A stretch of DNA of 64,000 bases from Hirudinaria manillensis (taxonomy: Eukaryota > Annelida > Clitellata > Hirudinida > Hirudinidae): positions 770,001 through 834,000 of the forward strand of contig CM067536.1 in assembly GCA_034509925.1 (NCBI GenBank), in the 5' to 3' direction. This document shows positions 35,100-46,227 of the stretch, one piece after another. Numbering within the stretch: the stretch's first letter is position 1; each line of letters begins with the position of its first letter. A program made the translations under genes and the position numbers. The notes under the pieces are model-generated. The model was not told the DNA's origin. It worked only from the letters and a program-made list of their open reading frames with translations, and did no database searches.

Positions 35100-35163
35100 T
35101 TTGAGTCGACCCCTTAATCAGCTTTGTAAAGCGCGCAAGAATATTTTATCAAAACATATAAAA
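35100..35163 (+). promoter_or_regulatory. Promoter of gene 14
   Basis: TTTGAGTCGACCCCT at 35100-35114 and TATAAAA at 35157-35163. The motif and the following sequence (AATCAGCTTTGTAA...GCGCGCAAGAATATTT) match genes 16 and 17, not gene 12. Confidence 0.77.
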
Positions 35164-35222
35164 CCTCCGCTAAACACAACCGAATTGCTATTTATGTTAT
35201 TAAAGCTCGGTTGAAATTTTAA

Positions 35223-37096
35223 ATGGATTATATCTTAAAGATCTCGATTTTATTCATTATAACGATTTCCGTTCGAGAAACACTTTCAGAAACAGATGTC
35301 ATAGAAGTCGATAGTAAGTTTTATATATTTCTGATTATAATATAAATGTTACGCTGAGAGGGAAATTATGTAGCCTCAGTGTTAAATTTAAAGTCTTATT
35401 CTTAAAGCCATAGATAAATCCAATGTTTCAAGTAGACTTTTTTTACATTCGAAAAATATTTAGGTGGCGAATATTGCCAATTTGAAAACTTTGACCCCAA
35501 ATGTCCATCAAACACCGTCGTTCTTGTTACAAAGGCACTTTTTGGCAGAATGCAACAAGGCCGATGCATAACAGAAAAAGAAGTCAGGAGTTTTGGGAAT
35601 TTAATTCATGATCAGAAATACTTGGGTTGCCGTGTTGATGTCAAAGATTTGATCAACGATTGGTGCTCAATGAGAAGTGAATGTCTTGCCAAAGTTTCCG
35701 ATACCAGGTTGACAGATTTAGAACCATGTCAGCCGGGTTTAAACATGCATTTAGAAACTGAATACACGTGTGTGCCAGGTAATGTTTTGGATATTAGTGG
35801 TTTTAATATAATTTTCAAAGAACTACAATTATTTTTTATCGTTCCAAACATTTTTTCTTGCTAGTTTACAGTACTGAAGCCAGTTCTTGCACTTTGCCAG
35901 TGTTTCACAATAGAAAATATCTTTTGAGTGAAAGCTTAAAAAATAGAAAATGCGGAACTTTACAAGACCCCTGGATTTTAGAAGCCATGAAAGGACAAAA
36001 AATAGTAGTGAAATATGTTAACTTCGGAGACAAAAAAGATTCATCTCCTTGCGATGATGCCAGTGTTGTTTTCCAAGATGGAAATGGAAATATCAATTCG
36101 ACACTCTGCAAAAACAACTGGTACAAGGAGGAGGGAGTTCAAAGAGAACTATCACCATTCAAATCCCTCTCCAATGTCGTCAAAATATTTGTGACTGACC
36201 TAAATTTACCAAAAAATAAATTTGCTCTGCAAATTGAAGGTACGTTTTACTGAAACACTTCTCTTTATTTAATACTATTTTAAAGTTCTAAGTACTTGTA
36301 ATTCAAACTGCATTTTCAATATCTCAGCCGAAGGATGCTTGGATATCATCCCACCAGAAGACACTTGGCTAAGAAGGACAAACGACGATATCGTCCTGGG
36401 TTGTTACTCTTCCAAACAGACGTGGTATCTTCGCTGTGAAAATAATCAGTGGAATGGAGTTATAGGAAACTGTTCTCATTTGGGTTAAATCTTTAATAAT
36501 TGCCGTAAAACATTAAAATTTTGAAAATAAAGACATCAAAAGAAATGCTATAGAAATTTAACGACCGCTGATTTACAGACCAAACTCCTTCCGAGAAAAT
36601 TGATGAAGATCTTAAACGGGAAAAAATGATTATGTCCAAATCTCACCAGGGTAGTTTTTTTAGTTAATTTTAAAAAAAATATTTAATGGATTTTTTCAAT
36701 TTCAGTCTTGGCTATCGTGGCCATATTTGGAATGGGAGTGGTCATTTGTTCAGCCATTGTCTGCATTGGAGCTGTCTGCGCCAGAAGGTCAATAATTTTA
36801 GAACTAATAACTTCAAGCGCATTTCAGATAGGTAATTTAATAAATAACAAATATTAATTTACAGATACAAATTGGCCACAAAAGTCAAGGCCTTTGATTC
36901 CAAAGGACATGGTTTAATGCTACCAGAGAACGCTTACAATCAACACACTTACAGTTCAAATTATGAATTTAAAGCAGGTGGATATAACAATGGAACTATT
37001 GGCGATGGAAAGAACAATTTTATTCAGAATGGATCAACTGATAAAGAGCAGACATATTTTGTGCTGGAAGACGATCAAACAATGGCTGTCAAATAA
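35223..37096 (+). CDS. Array gene 14: mosaic receptor (5' end of gene 16/17 type, body of gene 12 type)
   Basis: Exons 35223-35313, 35464-35778, 35865-36239, 36328-36483, 36579-36650, 36706-36787, 36865-37096; 440 residues. The signal exon (MDYILKISILFIITISV, then RETLSETDVIE) matches gene 17. From exon 2 on it is a close copy of gene 12: lectin-like 31-135 (ALFGRMQQGRC), CUB-like 136-260, CCP-like 261-312, stalk, TM 337-363, tail ending QTYFVLEDDQTMAVK. The switch lies in intron 1 (35314-35463). Confidence 0.88.
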
Positions 37097-37221
37097 TTAT
37101 TATCTATTTTATAAAAACATTTAAAACACTTATAGATAATTAGAAAATTGAAATTTTGTTTTTACATTAATGTTTTGGCCTTGCCGTTTTGGGATTTGTA
37201 ATTTGGAACAAATCTAGATAA

Positions 37222-37294
37222 ATTGAGACGACCCCTTGAGTTATGTTCGCTCATTTCAAATTCAAGATTACTACACCGAAACTCGAATATAAAA
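37222..37294 (+). promoter_or_regulatory. Promoter of gene 15
   Basis: ATTGAGACGACCCCT at 37222-37236 and TATAAAA at 37288-37294; duplicate of the gene 13 promoter. Confidence 0.75.
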
Positions 37295-37347
37295 ATGGAT
37301 AAACTTGTGATCATGAACAGTCGAGTTGCAAACACTGATATGTAATC

Positions 37348-39202
37348 ATGCTTTTTGATTTGAAATGCTTGGTCATTTTATTCGTAGGAATTGTTCTTGT
37401 CAGTGCCACGTTTAATATCGTGAAACAGAACAAAGGTGGGATTTTTTCAAATTTACGATTTTGACCTTTTTTAAATTACAGCTTAACGATACCCTAAGAA
37501 TATTGCCAATTGGAGGCATTTGAAGCGAAATGCTCAAGAAACGAACTGATATTGATTGAGGAAGCGAGATATGGTCGAATGAGTATTGGTAAATGTATCA
37601 CTCAAAAGGAAATAACAAGCTTGGGAAACTTGGGACATGATCTGCAATATTTTGGTTGCTATAAAGATGTTACGAATATATTACATAAAAAATGTTCACT
37701 CAAAAGTGAGTGCCAAGTTGGTATTCCAAATGCAGACTTAGACCTCACCAATCCTTGTTTTTCTGGAATGAAATCTTACCTGATGGCGAGCTATAAATGC
37801 ATTGACGGTAGGTTAAATATTTTGTTATTTTAATAATCAACGTAGTTTTGAATAATATAGAATAACTATCATCTTTGATACCTTAAAAAGTACAATGTTT
37901 TTATGTACAGCTATTGAATCGGAAGAAAGTTGCAGAATAATCGTCACTCAGCGTCCAAAATACATAGCATCCACCTACAGTGGTCAATGTGGTAGCAGTG
38001 AACAGCCTTGGATAGTAGAGGTTTCACGAGGGCAGAACATAAAAACGTCGATATCATTCCTTAATAAAACAGAACGTATTGATTCAAATATGAAATGCTA
38101 TTCTGTGATTGGATACGTCAGAGAAATCGATAGAAACGCAAAGAGAAATGTTTCAATTTGTTCAGATGGTTTCTTGGTCAGTATAGAATCGTCAAGGAGA
38201 TACCAGAAGCACAGAGAACTATTATCTAAGAGTAGCCTTCTAGAAATGGTTTTGACAAAAAGTTTCTCGGAAGAATTGGATTTTAATTCAATGTTTCTAA
38301 TCGGTATAGAAGGTTAGTCAGCTATTATTTGAGAAAATCAAGAATACATAAATGCCGTTGTTATTTAGCTTATGGATGCGTTGACATCATACCTCCTGAA
38401 GATGCATGGTTGAAAAGAAACAGTGATGACATCGTGATAGGATGTTATTCATCCAAGCAGACGTGGTACCTTCGTTGCGAGGATGGTAAATGGACGGGAT
38501 CCATTGGAAACTGCTCGGTTAAAATGCACGGTTTGAAATTATTTATTTTATTAACTTTATTATTTCCTAATGTAAACTACATTTTGGCATCATGAAAGCT
38601 TTAGAGCCAGATCCTTTGTTGACAACGAAAGGTTACAACAGCGAAATTAGTGAGGAGCAACAAAGTAAGTCTCTTTGCTTTTAAAGCTGTAATATAATAT
38701 TCTGTTGCTTTATAATTAGAAAAATATTATTAAAACCTTTAATAATTTCAGTCATTTTATTTGTTTCTATTTGTGCTCTCGGTGTCGTAATATGTCTGAT
38801 CATCGTTTGCATTGGAGCCATTTGCATTAAGAGGTGAAACATTTTCAACTTTACAAACTAATAGTATTGAGTGGCATATATTATATGTAAGATATGTGTA
38901 TATTACAATTTCATCGTACTATTTCCAGTAAATAATGATTGTTGCAAATTAATTCTCGTAATCGTGATAGATATTCTTGGAAATCTGGAGCAACCAGCAT
39001 CTATAACAAGCAACCCATATACTACCCAAACACTCAGTACTCAATCAATCATCAGACACTTTCTGATGATCAGCAGAAATCCCTGAATAAATTTGCAAAT
39101 AACGAATGTTTTCAAGTAAATGGAGAAAATGGTCAACTAATGCAAGAGAAGTCCGAAGAAAATAAATACTTTGTTCTCGAAGATGACATGTTTCCTAAAT
39201 AA
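37348..39202 (+). CDS. Array gene 15: SUEL/CUB-like/CCP-like receptor, subfamily B (duplicate of gene 13)
   Basis: Exons 37348-37435, 37499-37807, 37911-38312, 38369-38530, 38599-38664, 38752-38833, 38971-39202; 446 residues. Signal MLFDLKCLVILFVGIVLV, lectin-like 30-132 (ARYGRMSIGKC), CUB-like 133-266, CCP-like 267-320, TM 343-369, tail NKYFVLEDDMFPK. Exon 3 differs from gene 13 at only a few bases. The CCP exon ends 12 nt beyond the GNCS of subfamily A members, at a donor after AAAATGCACG. Confidence 0.88.
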
Positions 39203-39305
39203 ATACTTTTTTATTTTATGTAAATTAAAATTATAAATTGTGTATTGTTAAAGAAATTCCTTTTTTTAAATCGTTGATTTTAATCTAAGCATGAAAGTTT
39301 GGCAT

Positions 39306-39368
39306 ATTGAGTCGACCCCTTAATCAGCTTGGTAATGCGCGCAAGAATATTTATTGAAAATATATAAA
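39306..39368 (+). promoter_or_regulatory. Promoter of gene 16
   Basis: ATTGAGTCGACCCCT at 39306-39320 and TATATAAA at 39361-39368. Confidence 0.76.
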
Positions 39369-39428
39369 TGCTCCTGCAAACGCAACCCAACTGCTATTCG
39401 TGTTATTAGTATAGAATTGGGGTTTTAA

Positions 39429-41370
39429 ATGGATTGTATTTTAAAGAGCTGGATTGCATTCATTTTAACGCTTTGCGTTCGAGAAACACTTGAAGAAGAT
39501 TTACTAGAAGTTATCAGTAAGTTTGTCGTTGGAGATTATTACAAAAATATTAAAGTTATCGATAAAATAATAGTAATACAATGCATAACAATTATATTTC
39601 TTACGGGACCTGCTCAAATGATCTGAAATTGGCTTCTTTAAGCTCTAGATACATGCAATGGAGATGTTTTTAAGCCGACTTGTTCAAATGCAAGGGAAAC
39701 TCTGCTTATGGTATCAGCCAGTTACGGGCGCATGGGAATTGGAAAATGTATTACTAAGAAAGAAGTTGGAATGCTTGTACAGGATTCTAAATATTTTGGA
39801 TGTTCAACTGACGTTCTCAGATTTCTCCACGACAAATGTTCTTTGAAGCAATCTTGTGAGGTAAAAATCCCTGACGATGACTTGGACACCACAGAACCTT
39901 GTTTTCCAGGTCTAAAACTTTACCTTCATGCTGAATATAGGTGCATCAAAGGTAGGAATTTAATAATATTGAATAATGAAATTATATTCAAGCATAACTT
40001 GAAAGGATTTGTCATTCAGTTATCGACCAAGAACAAAACTGCCGGCTACAAGTTCATTCAACGCCACAATACCTGACCACAGCTACCATTTTTAAACTTT
40101 CGAGTTGTGGCAAGAAAAATAATCCGTGGTTATTCGAGGCTCAAAGAGGACAGAAAATCAGACTGGTCCTGGAAATGACGCAAAGTGGAATGGCTTGCGA
40201 TGAAGATATTGGTCTCGTTGTGGACAAATCTTATGGAAGCATGAAAAATGCTACTATTTGTTTGAATGGATTTGCAGGATCCCCTCTTGTTTTGGATGTT
40301 AATCGTGGTAGAGAGCAAAAGAATACCTTTCTTTCCACTGGAAGCGTCGTTGAAATTACATTTAGCGGGGACTTTGTGAAATCTCGCGAAAACTCATCGT
40401 CACCACCTATGATTTTGATGAAAATTGAAAGTATAGGACAAGAAATCGAGCTATCTTATATTGTTGTAAAATAAGTACTATTACATTTATTGCACATTTT
40501 CCAGGTGACGGGTGTCTGGACATAATACCTCCTGAAGATGCATGGTTGAAGAGGACAAACGACGACATCGTAATCGGATGTTATTCATCCAAACAGACCT
40601 GGTATCTTCGCTGCGAATATAGAAAGTGGATTGGAACCATTGGCAACTGTTCACCGTCTAAACACATAAGTAAGCATGTGTTTTTTAGTATAATTTTTAA
40701 TATGAATCTGTTTGACATATGCTTTAATCTTGTCACCAAATCCTTATTTCAAGACTCGGATGTTGAGGATTCGATGTCAAAAGTAGAACAAAAAATTGAA
40801 ATCAATGAAGATCAACAGAGTAAGTTACTTCAACTGCCAAACTAGTACTTAATACTTAATTTGTAAAATGTAAAATTAATAGAATACATATTTGATTTTG
40901 CATCTTAAATCAATTTTACTTCGTCACAATGATTTTCATGATTTTCTTTTCGCAGTTATCCTTTTTGTTGCTATTTGTGCTTTTGGAGTGGTCATATGTT
41001 TGGTCATCGTATGCATCGGAGCCATTTGCATTAAAAGGTGAAAAATTCCCAACAATTTTTAGATCGGACATAAGGTGTTTTGTATATCAATTTTTGTAAT
41101 TAATGGTTATTTCTAACTACTTCTTACAATCTTGATAGATATTCTTGGAAATCTGGAGCAACCAGCATCTACAACAAGCAGCCCATATACTACCCAAACA
41201 CTCAGTACTCAATCAATCATCAGACACTTTCTGATGATAAACAGAAATCCCTGAATAAATTTGCAAATAACGATTGTTTTCAAGTAAATGGAGAAAATGG
41301 TCAACTAATGCAAGAAAAGTCTGAAGAAAATAATTACTTTGTTCTCGAAGATGACATGTTTCCTAAATAA
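39429..41370 (+). CDS. Array gene 16: mosaic receptor (body of gene 17 type, tail of gene 13/15 type)
   Basis: Exons 39429-39516, 39649-39951, 40020-40430, 40505-40669, 40754-40819, 40956-41037, 41139-41370; 448 residues. Signal MDCILKSWIAFILTLCV, lectin-like 30-130 (ASYGRMGIGKC), CUB-like 131-267 (CGKKNNPWLFEAQRGQ), CCP-like 268-322, stalk NEDQQS, TM 345-371, tail 372-448 with ATSIYNKQPIYY and NNYFVLEDDMFPK. Exons 2-6 pair with gene 17, but the 232-nt tail exon is almost the same as in genes 13 and 15. Confidence 0.88.
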
Positions 41371-41466
41371 ATATTTTTTTATTATATGGAAAATATTATC
41401 ATAAAATGTGGATTGTCGAATATTTTTTAAGTCGTTGATTTTAGTCTTAGCGTGATAGTTCGTCAC

Positions 41467-41530
41467 ATTGAGTCGACCCCTTAATCAGCTTGTTAATGCG
41501 CGCAAGAATATTTGTTCAAAACATATAAAT
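41467..41530 (+). promoter_or_regulatory. Promoter of gene 17
   Basis: ATTGAGTCGACCCCT at 41467-41481 and TATAAAT at 41524-41530; near duplicate of the gene 16 promoter. Confidence 0.76.
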
Positions 41531-41581
41531 GTCCTTATAAATGCAACCGAACGTTTTATTATAGCTATATTGAAGTTTTCA

Positions 41582-43496
41582 ATGGATTGTGTTTTAAAGA
41601 TTTGGATTTTAATTATCATTTCCGTTTGCGTTCGAAAAACGCTTTCAGAAACAGATGTGATAGAAATCATTAGTAAGTTGTTGTTAAAAATTACTTTTAA
41701 AAATAAGAGTTATAATAAAATGATGTGGCCTACACTAAAAGAATATATAATTGGATTCTTTAAGCTTTAAATACCTGTACTGGAGATGTATTCAGACCGG
41801 CTTGCCCAAATTCGAGAGATACTCTATTGATGCTATCTGCCAGTTATGGGCGTATGGAAATCGGAAAATGTATTACTAAGAAAGAAGTTGGAATGCTTGT
41901 ACAGGATTCTAAATATTTTTGATGTTCAAGTGACGTCCTCAGATTTCTCCATGATAAATGTTCTTTGAAACAATCCTGTGACGTGAGAATCCCTGACGAT
42001 GACTTGGACACCACAGAACCTTGTTTTCCAGGTCTAAAACTTTACCTTCACGCTGAATATAGGTGCATCAAAGGTAGGAATTTAATAATATTGATCAATG
42101 AAATTATATTCAAGCATAACTTGAAAGGATTTGTCATTCAGTTATCGACCAAGAACAAAACTGCCGGCTTCAAGTTCATTCAACGCCACAATACCTGACC
42201 ACAGCTACCATTTTTAAACTTTCAAGTTGTGGCGAGAAAAATAATCCGTGGTTGTTCGAGGCTCAAAGAGGACAGAAAATCAGACTGGTCCTGGAAATGA
42301 TGCAAAGTGGAATGACTTGCGATGAAGATATTGGTCTAGTTGTGGACAAATCTTATGGAAGCATGAAAAATGCTACTATTTGTTTGAATGGATTTGCAGG
42401 ATCATCTCTTGTTTTGGATGTTAATCAAAGGGGTAGAGACGAAAAGAATACCTTTCTTTCCACTGGAAGCGTTGTTGAAGTTACGTTTAGCGAGGATTTT
42501 GTTAAATCTCGCGAGAAATCATCGTCACCACCTATGATTTTGATGAAAATTGAAAGTAAATGGCAAGATATCGAGCCATTTTATGTTGTAAAATAATTAC
42601 TGTTACAATTATTGCACGTTTTCCAGGTGACGGGTGTCTGGACATAATACCTCCTGAAGATGCATGGTTGAAGAGGACAAACGACGACATCGTAATCGGA
42701 TGTTATTCATCCAAACAGACCTGGTATCTTCGCTGCGAAAATAGAAAGTGGATAGGAACCATTGGCAACTGTTCACTGCCTAAATACATAAGTAAGCATG
42801 TGTTTTTAAGTATAATTTTTAATATGAATCTGTTTGACATATGCTTTAATCTTGTCACCAAATCCTTATTTCTAGACTCGGATGTTGAGGATTCGATGCC
42901 AAAAGTGGAACAAAAAATTGAAATCAATGAAGATCAACAGAGTAAGTTACTGCAACTGTCAAACTGCTGTTTGACAAAAATAGTTAATTAGTAAAATACT
43001 AAAATAATATTATTTAGTCTTTATTTTTGCAACATTAATCAATTTTATTTCGGCGCAATGTTTTTCATGATTTTCTTTTGGCAGTTATCCTCTTTGTTGC
43101 TATCTGTGCTCTTGGTGTAGTCATATGTTTGGTCATCGTATGCATCGGAGCCATTTGCATTAAAAGGTGAACATTGGAATATTATTCTATCATTAAATGA
43201 TTTAACTTATTTTATTTGTGTTTATAATATCACAATTTTTAATAATTTAAATTAAAAATTCTGATTACAAATTTACTTCGTTCAGGTACAATTTGAAATC
43301 GGCATCCACCAGCATCTATGACAAACAACCCACTTATTACCAGACTGGACAATATAGTTTGAATCATCGAACTCTTTTGGACAATCAATCAAAGTCTCTC
43401 TGCAACTATCAGGAACCAACCAATTCAGATCCCATGAACGATCAGCACATAAGTGAAAAGTCTGAAGAAAACAAATATTTTATTCTTGAGAATTAA
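41582..43496 (+). pseudogene. Array gene 17: receptor copy with nonsense codon and altered splice acceptor
   Basis: Exons 41582-41672, 41765-42073, 42142-42555, 42627-42791, 42876-42941, 43085-43166, 43286-43496 (446 codons if the stop is ignored). In the lectin-like exon, where every other member has F-G-C, the glycine codon GGA is TGA (41920-41922), ending the protein inside the domain. The acceptor used by gene 16 (CTCTAG) is CTTTAA here; an AG six bases upstream keeps the frame. All later exons are open, with CUB-like, CCP-like, TM (CLVIVCIGAICIKR) and a tail different from genes 13-16 (ASTSIYDKQPTYYQTGQY, ending NKYFILEN). This suggests recent inactivation. Confidence 0.8.
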
Positions 43497-43768
43497 TTGT
43501 GGTTAACCAAATTTTTTTCATGATCGATCCAATCGATTATAAAGGAATCGTAAATAAATTGTTTTATTTGCAAACGATATGAACTGGACTATCATCGGTC
43601 ATTGAGTATTTTTCGTTGCATGTTTTCAGGCAATGTTTTGATTGTGGTTTTGCGATGTTTTTATGTCATAGAAAAGAGTGTTATTATTGTATTAAAATAA
43701 AATAATTTCATCTACTCCTAAGATAATGTTGGAAAATAAACGAAACCGTTACTACAAAATATCTTTAA
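43497..43768. other. Intergenic stretch after gene 17
   Basis: About 270 bp of AT-rich sequence with AATAAA-type signals near 43553 and 43700. No gene, repeat or RNA is visible. Confidence 0.55.
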
Positions 43769-43832
43769 TTTGAGACCACCCCTCATTATTAATTTATTCG
43801 CGCGCATTCAAACATTTGTTAGTGGTATAAAA
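43769..43832 (+). promoter_or_regulatory. Promoter of gene 18
   Basis: TTTGAGACCACCCCT at 43769-43783 and TATAAAA at 43826-43832. Confidence 0.74.
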
Positions 43833-43901
43833 ACAAGAAGAGATGTCTAGAATAGAAAATAACTTGATTCCTCTGCTGAACTTTTAAGAAAATCATTCTT
43901 G

Positions 43902-46023
43902 ATGAAGTTAAGAGTTTTTGTGCTTTTGGCTTTTCAAGTAATGGCTTTTGATCATCGCAGCTCTTGCGAATCAGCGTTTGTACTGGAGAGTAAAGGTAAG
44001 TTTTTAAATTATAAATTTTAATCGATAATAACTTGGTGAATGTTTAATCTTTGTTTGGTAGTCGAAGAGAGTTGCACTGGAGAAAGTTTTCAGCCATTAT
44101 GTTCTGGCAATAGAGATGTCATTTTGATGATGTCAGCTATGTATGGACGAATGAAAGTTGGCAAGTGCATTACGAGTGAAGAGGTGACCGGCTTAGGGCA
44201 CGATCCAAAATACTTTGGGTGTTCGAGTGATGTTTTGAAGGAAATTCACAAGAAATGTTCATTAAAACCAACTTGTGAAATTAAAATACCGGATGCCGAC
44301 ATGGATAAAAGTAAACCTTGCTTTCCAGGTCTGAAATTGTACCTACAGTCCGAGTATACATGCATAAACGGTAAATTTCTTCTCATAATGAGAGATTAAA
44401 TAGCTTTCACTTTTTTAATAATATATATTATTATATTTCTAACATTTGCAAAATTTTGCGTCATATTGAAATATTTGCCTTATATGTGATTAAGTTTTAA
44501 ATTTATTTTTGCAAAATACATTTCTTTTTGCTCCAATACCAAGATATTAAAAGTTGTATCCATGTTTCAGTCGTCGATCAAGATCAAAATTGTCGAATCC
44601 AAGCTTCAACGACACCAAAATATTTAACCACCTTTGGGTTGTTAAACAGCTCAAAATGTGGATCCAATCATAGTCCTTGGATAATAGAAGCTACAAAAGG
44701 ACAGAAAATAAAACTCACCTCAGATGCTCTTGTAACTTCAAAAACATCATTTGACGCTTCCATGAAGGTGTGTAGCGGAGAGATTGGATTCATCATTGAA
44801 AGAACCTACAAGCCAAGCAGGAATGTCACTGTTTGTTCCAATGGCTTAATGATGACATCATTTCAAAACGACATTTCCGAAAACTTTGGACGACAACAAA
44901 ACGTGTTTACATCCAGCAGTAGTCTGGTGGAGATGACATTTAAACAAAGCAGAGGAAATATTTTAAAACATGACAAAGATGAAGCCATGACTCTAGTGAA
45001 AATAGAAGGTGAGGACTTTAAAACACCATAAATCTAACTATGAAACTATGAAACTTTCTTAAATTTCTCCATTTTTGGCTCCAATGACATCCATTACTAT
45101 TGAAACCAATTAGCCGACGGTTGTACTGACATCATACCTCCAGAAGATTCTTGGTTGAAGCGAACGAACGATGAAATTGTGGTCGGATGTTATGCTTCCA
45201 AGCAGACTTGGTATCTCAGATGCGAGGATAGAAAATGGATCGGCGTCGTTGGCAACTGTTCACATGGTTATATCGGTAGGTAAATTTTCAATTCATTTAA
45301 ATCATAATTTAAACTAATGTTGTTTTGTGACTCATTAATTAGTCTCGAAAATTTAAGATTGAAAAGTTGCATTACAAAATTTCAGAAGGAAACGTTAAAA
45401 ATATGGTAAATGGTGTTGAAAATCCATCAAAGGTTACGAAGGAACACCAAAGTAAGTCAAGTAAATTATCTCCAGTAATGGTGGTATAGTATTGAAATAG
45501 TACAGGCTTATAAATAATTTTGCTTAATGTTTATAAATAATGTTATTTGAGCTCAATAGAAGAATTATGTTTTCCCCAACAGTTTTGATGTTTGCAGCCA
45601 TTTGTGGACTCGGTCTGGTCATATGCATGGTCATAGTTTGCTTTGGATTCATTTGCATGAAAAAGTAAATGCCTTTAATATTTTTTATTCAAACCTTAGA
45701 AATGTTATGATATTATTTAAAATATAATTTATTTAAAAACATTAATTACTAATATGAAGCTAATTCTTTTGGTACATTCCAATAGTTGTAGCGAGCGCAT
45801 AATTGATTGTAGGTTTACAACCAAACAAAAAAATCTCAGCGTTTACAACGGCATCTACAACGGACATTATTCCATGAACGGTCAAATTCCACAAGACACT
45901 CAAAATAGGAAAACTGCTTTTCCAACCATCCGCCATGATGCAATCGATGAATCTTTTGTAGCGGGAGAGAAAACAGACGAAAATAAATATTTTATTCTAG
46001 AAGACCAGAATAAATTAAATTGA
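43902..46023 (+). CDS. Array gene 18: SUEL/CUB-like/CCP-like receptor, subfamily B
   Basis: Exons 43902-43995, 44062-44370, 44571-45008, 45114-45275, 45386-45451, 45583-45664, 45813-46023; 453 residues. Signal MKLRVFVLLAFQVMAF, lectin-like 32-134 (AMYGRMKVGKC), CUB-like 135-280, the longest CUB-like exon (438 nt; CGSNHSPWIIEATKGQ), CCP-like 281-334 with DIIPPEDSWLKR, stalk ending KEHQS, TM 357-383 (CMVIVCFGFICMKK), tail with SVYNGIYNGHYS and NKYFILEDQNKLN. The CCP exon could also end earlier at CATG|GT (45264-45265); the GTAGGT donor at 45276 is stronger. A decayed copy of its last exon lies at 52672-52952. Confidence 0.86.
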
Positions 46024-46095
46024 GTTCTGTGTCATTCGATTTATGTTTTGAACTTTTTAGATTCGAAATTGGCTTGGATTTTGTATTTTTGACAT

Positions 46096-46170
46096 TTTGA
46101 TACGACCCCTTAGTGTTTCCTAATGTTGAGCGTATGAATACGTTATGTAATGATAACTTTTCAATATAAA
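46096..46170 (+). promoter_or_regulatory. Promoter of gene 19
   Basis: TTTGATACGACCCCT at 46096-46110 and TATAAA at 46165-46170. Confidence 0.75.
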
Positions 46171-46227
46171 GGCTAGCCCTTTGCAGTGTTAGACAACTTT
46201 TTATTAGATGTGTAACTTGGATTAATA

